DNA of 38,985 nt from Bacteroidetes bacterium UBA5697 (lineage in GTDB: Bacteria > Bacteroidota > Bacteroidia > B-17B0 > Aurantibacillaceae), in assembly GCA_002420145.1 (NCBI GenBank), contig DIHL01000029.1, positions 2,501 through 41,485 on the forward strand, written 5' to 3'. Below are positions 35,004-38,985 of the stretch, piece after piece. The notes under the pieces were generated by a model. That model was not told the origin of the DNA. It saw only the letters and a program-made list of their open reading frames with translations, and did not search any database. Each line of letters begins with the position of its first letter. The first letter of the stretch is position 1. Both the position numbers and the translations under genes were made by a program.

Positions 35004-37625
35004 TTACTTTAATTCCTGACAACTTACTTTATTACCATTTACTAGTAATACATACGTTTTTCCGTTTTTATATAAATCGCAAGTAAATGGCTTTTGCGTC
35101 GCTCCTTGTAGCGAAGTAGTCAGTTTTCCAGTAGTATTTACCACATCCACTTTTTGTCCTGTTTTATCAAATGCTAATAGCCAATCATGGTCGCTTGTTT
35201 GAGCTATTTGAGCATCATCATAAACAGCTAATTCATTAAAATATTCCATCAATTTTCCTGTGAATAAATCATATGAATAAAATGCCCCATTGCCGTATAC
35301 TAACATATCCGATTGCGTATCATCATCCACCAATGCAAAAGATGTTTTAAAATCATTCAATTCATCACCAATTTTAAGTGCTTCTTTCTTATCCGTTAAG
35401 GAAATTTTATTTAATAAATTATTTTTATCATCTACATAAATCAATTTGGTATTATCTAAATTATTTCCTGCTAAAACGAACAAATGTTCTAATTGAGCGG
35501 TAGTTTTATTTTTAAAATCAATGCGCCCTTCTCCTTTTCTACTGAATGCATAAATTTTACCAGAAACATCAACCGTAATTAAATAATCACTGGCGCCTAC
35601 ATGCACATAACGAATAGGCAATACAACTTCTGCATCTGTTTTTACAGGAACAAAGCCTTCTGTTTTTACACCGTATAGTGAAAAATTATAAATGCGTTTA
35701 TCTGCGCAGGCAATAAATAAACGATAATCTTTATTGCCTTCATAATCCAATAAAGTTAAATTAGACGTTATTTTAGAAGGAAGTTTAACAGGAAATCCTT
35801 GCACATAATTTCCATTTCTATCAATTAGGTGTAAATAATTTTCGGTATTGAAGAGCAATTGTAATTTGCCATTTTTGAAAATATCAACCGTATAAATTTC
35901 TGATTGAATAGCTTCAGTAATTTTCTTTTTAAAAATTAAATTACCTGTAGAATTAATTAAATACAAATTATTTGTCTCGTCTTGAAAACACAATTCATTT
36001 TCCTGTGTTGAGTGATTGGTAAATAAATAAACCCTTGTATTAACTGATGAATCCGCCGAGAACGCCCATAATGCATTATTAGTATTGTTGCCTCCCTCTA
36101 TTTTTTGTTGAGCATGAGTGGCATTAATTCGAACCTGAATACTGTTTTTATAATTTTTTGCTGTTAACGACAATTGTGCTGTTGCATTCTCCGACTTCCA
36201 AAGTTCTTCTGAATTTATAAATGAATTAATGTTATGTATTTTCATTAACTCGGAATTTTCATAATACAAATAATTGCAATCTAGCATGAGGTTATCATTT
36301 GCATAATTCATAAACGCAACATTTTTACCTAAAAACTGGGCATTAACAGTAGATTGCTGAAAGTAATCTAAAACAGATTTATGAGAAAAAAATAATAAAT
36401 GATTATCGGACAAACAAGCGTATTGATTTTTCAAATCATTTTTAGAAAAAGAAAATACCTGTGCCAAATCTGTATTTAATTTATACACTTTTGATTCTCC
36501 ATTAGATATAACACTATCACTCATTAATGTCAAAAAAGCTTCACTTTTTTCTAAATCTTTAATTTTTAAACTCAAAACTTGACAAGTTGTGTTATCAATA
36601 ACATAATTTGCTGATAAAATTTCCTCATCTATATTATCCAAACTTTCTTTTTCAATATTATATAGTGCACTGTCATTTAATGCGTTCCAAGCCAATTCAT
36701 TTTTTTTATTTACTTCGCTCGTTAACTGTTGCTTAACTGTTTTATAAAACAAATGAGCGTCGCTTAATGCCACTCCTTGAATTAAAATTGGGTTATCAGG
36801 CAAATGCTCAAAACCTGTAATACTCTCTGAGCTTTGATTCATCAAACAATTAAACAACGACAAGCTATCTGTATTAGTATAGCCCGTTAATGTAATTTCA
36901 TTTAATTGAACTTCTAAGCCAAATAATGATTGTTGTGTAAATAAATTTTTAGATAACAAATTAGTATTGGTATGATTAAAATAGATTTGAGATTTTTGTT
37001 CCCCATTCAATTTTAATAACTCTAAATATGATTTATTATTGGCAATCGACTCTTCTTTTCTCAGTTCTAAAGCATTTTGCAATAAACCCACATCAGAACT
37101 TAAATACACAATTCCATCCTTCAAGGTAAGTAACCACTTTTGCTTATTATTTGTAAAATAATAAGCCTCAAATGAAGATATCGAGGCATCTTTTGAAAAA
37201 GCTGATTTAAAAAACTCTTCAAATAACGCTTCATTATTTTTTTCCTTAAACTTAAATAAAATAAGATGCTCTATAATATTACCTTGTTTAACAAACGACC
37301 AATACAATGAATTATCTGAGATTACCGCTGCTATTTCTGGTTTTGCATTTACTAACGAATCCAAATATTTGATGCCGTTTTGAGCCACTAGCATCGATTC
37401 GTTTGATAGCAAGGCATTCCAAATTAAATTTTGACGAGTTAATTGTGAAACTAATTCGGTACAGTTTTTAGTTTCAATAACACACATCGCATTAGCAGGA
37501 ATATGCTCTGTAATGGAAATATTTGGTTCTTTACTTTCTCTTAAACGAAAATAGCCCCAAACTGCGGCAACTAAAGAAGCCACAATAAAAACATAAAACG
37601 CTATTTTTTTTACCAAATACACCAC
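35004..37625 (-). CDS. Membrane-anchored protein with propeller-like C-terminal half, unknown function
   Basis: 873 residues. One N-terminal membrane segment (about 7-25) is followed by a large extracytoplasmic part. Residues about 35-500 form an alpha/beta region reminiscent of DUF3352-type proteins (HIPANAMCVIETKN, then many FxxF and LLxL stretches). Residues about 510-873 show repeated beta-strand patterns (NLYLINSTGNLIFKK, YLHLIDRNGNYVQGFPVK, KIYAFSRKGEG), suggesting a beta-propeller. There is no T9SS signal, so it probably stays anchored in the inner membrane and faces the periplasm. The frame has no ATG near the conserved start. It must use GTG (37625 or 37622) or TTG (37616). I do not know its role. 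Confidence 0.78.
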   Translation of the reverse strand: MVYLVKKIAFYVFIVASLVAAVWGYFRLRESKEPNISITEHIPANAMCVIETKNCTELVSQLTRQNLIWNALLSNESMLVAQNGIKYLDSLVNAKPEIAAVISDNSLYWSFVKQGNIIEHLILFKFKEKNNEALFEEFFKSAFSKDASISSFEAYYFTNNKQKWLLTLKDGIVYLSSDVGLLQNALELRKEESIANNKSYLELLKLNGEQKSQIYFNHTNTNLLSKNLFTQQSLFGLEVQLNEITLTGYTNTDSLSLFNCLMNQSSESITGFEHLPDNPILIQGVALSDAHLFYKTVKQQLTSEVNKKNELAWNALNDSALYNIEKESLDNIDEEILSANYVIDNTTCQVLSLKIKDLEKSEAFLTLMSDSVISNGESKVYKLNTDLAQVFSFSKNDLKNQYACLSDNHLLFFSHKSVLDYFQQSTVNAQFLGKNVAFMNYANDNLMLDCNYLYYENSELMKIHNINSFINSEELWKSENATAQLSLTAKNYKNSIQVRINATHAQQKIEGGNNTNNALWAFSADSSVNTRVYLFTNHSTQENELCFQDETNNLYLINSTGNLIFKKKITEAIQSEIYTVDIFKNGKLQLLFNTENYLHLIDRNGNYVQGFPVKLPSKITSNLTLLDYEGNKDYRLFIACADKRIYNFSLYGVKTEGFVPVKTDAEVVLPIRYVHVGASDYLITVDVSGKIYAFSRKGEGRIDFKNKTTAQLEHLFVLAGNNLDNTKLIYVDDKNNLLNKISLTDKKEALKIGDELNDFKTSFALVDDDTQSDMLVYGNGAFYSYDLFTGKLMEYFNELAVYDDAQIAQTSDHDWLLAFDKTGQKVDVVNTTGKLTTSLQGATQKPFTCDLYKNGKTYVLLVNGNKVSCQELK

Positions 37626-37698
37626 CTCGAATGTAGCAGAATTTGATGGTTAAATAAATGACAACCGTCAGAGTTATGAAACTGGTATTGTGAATTGA

Positions 37699-38682
37699 CT
37701 AACTAAAACTAAAGCTTTTAAGATCTTTTTCATGAATCATCTTAAATCCTGGCTTTTGACTCCAATAGTTCGCTAAATATTCTTGTTCCTCCTGACCAGG
37801 AGTAGGGATTAACACACAATTTTGTTTATTTAGGTGATGTAAATCCATTAAAGTACTATAGCCACTTCTACACACTACTGTTTTTGAGTCTATAATCCAT
37901 TGAGATAATTCATTTGCACTTGGGGCATCGGTAATCGTAATGTTTTTATTGACAAAACTCTTTCGCTTTTTATTTGTTCCTCTTACAATACAAATCTTTT
38001 TATCACTTTGATTCGCTTTTTCTATTAAAATCCTTTCCAATTCAGTTCGTAAAGGCTCTGGACCAGATAATAGACATAAGTAATCAAAGCCGTTTTCTTT
38101 TGAACTCATTACCTGTAAGCGACTTAAAGGTCCTAAATATTTTACATTTTTTAAAGCATAGTGATGCGATAGTTTCCCTGCTAAATTATCATTTTCATTT
38201 TCAAAATCAGGCACCCATACAGTATTAAATTGTTTGATATAATGGTGATGGATCTTATTAGCAAATTCAGAAAATATACCTGCCTGCACATTTAATTGAT
38301 GTGATATATATATACTCTCCACATTTTTAGAACTCATCCCAAAACGATTATCACTAATCACCACATCAATTTTATAATCTTTAATAATCTGCTCAAGCTG
38401 TTTTCTTTCCTGTTTAATCACATTAAATATTCTTGGGGCGTCTAATAATAATTTTACAGCTACTGGTAATGCTTTAGAATATTTTATATTATAGGGTATA
38501 ACTTCTACTTTTTGTAGCTGAGAAAATTCCTCATCAAAAATTAAAGAGGTTGTTTTAGTAACCCCCAAAACCACAACATTGTCAGCCATTAATTGTTTAA
38601 TCAATGGCACACATCGGGTAGCATGACCAAGACCCCAATCAAGTGGCGAAATAAATATGGTTTTGTTTTTTATTCGATCCAT
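37699..38682 (-). CDS. MurG-like (GT-B) glycosyltransferase
   Basis: 327 residues, cytoplasmic, GT-B fold. The N-terminal glycine-rich motif FISPLDWGLGHATRCVPLI (10-28) is typical of the UDP-sugar-dependent MurG/MJ1255-like group. SDNRFGM and a C-terminal CRSGYSTLMDLHHLNK motif with PTPGQEEQEYLA match the donor-binding half of these enzymes. It makes an unidentified glycoconjugate. Its start lies inside the 3' end of the transposase gene (13-base overlap, different frame), which suggests the transposase landed immediately upstream. The start codon is ATG; MDRIKNKTIF leads directly into the fold, so no downstream start is more likely. Confidence 0.87.
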   Translation of the reverse strand: MDRIKNKTIFISPLDWGLGHATRCVPLIKQLMADNVVVLGVTKTTSLIFDEEFSQLQKVEVIPYNIKYSKALPVAVKLLLDAPRIFNVIKQERKQLEQIIKDYKIDVVISDNRFGMSSKNVESIYISHQLNVQAGIFSEFANKIHHHYIKQFNTVWVPDFENENDNLAGKLSHHYALKNVKYLGPLSRLQVMSSKENGFDYLCLLSGPEPLRTELERILIEKANQSDKKICIVRGTNKKRKSFVNKNITITDAPSANELSQWIIDSKTVVCRSGYSTLMDLHHLNKQNCVLIPTPGQEEQEYLANYWSQKPGFKMIHEKDLKSFSFS

Positions 38683-38985
38683 TCAAATAAATATTTGTCA
38701 TTGTATTCAACTTCAAATTTTTCCAAAAAATCTAAATACTCTTCTTTAAATGATTTTGTTTTATGATGTTCTTCTTGATTTAAGATATAATTTACAACAT
38801 TATCAATATGACTTTTTGAATATGAAAAAGCACCAAATCCTTCTTGCCAGCTAAACTTACCTTTAATCCAATTACTATCATTAATAAACTTAGTGGAATT
38901 TGCTTTTATATCTCTTACCAAATCTGAAATAGATATTGATGGTTTAATATTTATAAAAATATGAATATGGTCAGGCATACAAAAT
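38670..38985 (-). mobile_element. IS200/RAYT-type (Y1) transposase, C-terminal part, cut by window edge
   Basis: A single-strand transposase of the HUH/Y1 superfamily. The visible part includes the HUH motif in FCMPDHIHIFI, the frame being open to the edge (two more codons, Phe-Cys, before the Met at 38978). It also includes the helix with the presumed nucleophile Tyr in VVNYILNQEEHH and the C-terminal KSFKEEYLDFLEKFEVEYNDKYLFEWIE-like ending. The latter two are typical of the Bacteroidota RAYT-like group. The N terminus, about 40 residues, lies outside the window. No flanking terminal hairpins of a full insertion sequence can be judged. It overlaps the next gene by 13 bases. Confidence 0.85.

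Noticed and set aside
37650..37690. ACCGTCAGAGTTATGAAACT stretch resembling an interspersed inverted repeat
   Set aside because: Only one arm is recognisable; the second arm does not pair well, so I do not call it a repeat.

Overview
The window comes from the chromosome of an AT-rich member of the Bacteroidota, probably a Flavobacteriales-like lineage. Evidence: three very large secreted proteins end in type IX secretion sorting domains (one gliding-motility-type B, two type A). Promoters fit the Bacteroidota form TTTG/TTG-N18..23-TAnnTTTG, and start codons lack Shine-Dalgarno sites. The isocitrate dehydrogenase is the eukaryote-like homodimeric type, and Tgt and PurM are the Bacteroidota variants. 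This is mostly an ordinary housekeeping and surface-protein region; I see no prophage, CRISPR array, defence island or biosynthetic cluster.

Layout. Bases 1-3180 hold the promoter-proximal part of an rRNA operon on the minus strand: tandem promoters, leader with boxA, 16S, tRNA-Ile(GAT), tRNA-Ala(TGC) and the 5' part of 23S. Bases 3226-7031 (minus) are a tgt - LptF/G permease - GT-C glycosyltransferase operon. Bases 7223-11749 (plus) carry a His/Gly/Tyr-rich secreted protein, lnt, lpd and a DinB/YfiT-like protein, separated by clear terminators. Bases 11814-16640 (minus) carry a 65-aa orphan with a sigma54-like promoter, trxA, and a 1281-aa PKD-repeat adhesin. Bases 16832-17583 (plus) hold two small membrane proteins (CCC-motif-like, DUF2752). 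Bases 17576-22237 (minus) encode a 1553-aa surface protein. Bases 22489-25704 form a divergent surface-glycan group: flippase (minus), then FkbM methyltransferase and GT9 glycosyltransferase (plus). Bases 25847-27877 (minus) hold a GNAT, an NFU scaffold and icd. Bases 28020-34937 (plus) hold two unknown exported proteins, metF, a 983-aa leucine-rich-repeat protein and purM. Bases 35004-38985 (minus) hold a membrane-anchored propeller-like protein, a MurG-like glycosyltransferase and the 3' part of an IS200/RAYT-type transposase cut by the window edge.

Themes. Much of the coding capacity serves the envelope: lipoprotein acylation (lnt), lipopolysaccharide export (LptF/G), glycan assembly, and three giant T9SS cargo proteins. 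Several start codons need moving inward, because a good TAnnTTTG promoter or a terminator hairpin lies inside the longest open frame (icd, metF, purM, the DUF2752 gene). Intergenic gaps carry several families of short hairpin-forming repeats, which fits with the RAYT-type transposase at the right edge.

The most interesting items are: a 19-unit, exactly 20-residue LRR solenoid with an invariant cysteine in every unit; a pair of hairpin repeats whose stem bases are swapped in a compensating way, each sitting just upstream of a start codon; a GG-N10-GC sigma54-like promoter in front of a tiny orphan gene; and a 16-base element found at almost the same distance upstream of two secreted-protein genes.
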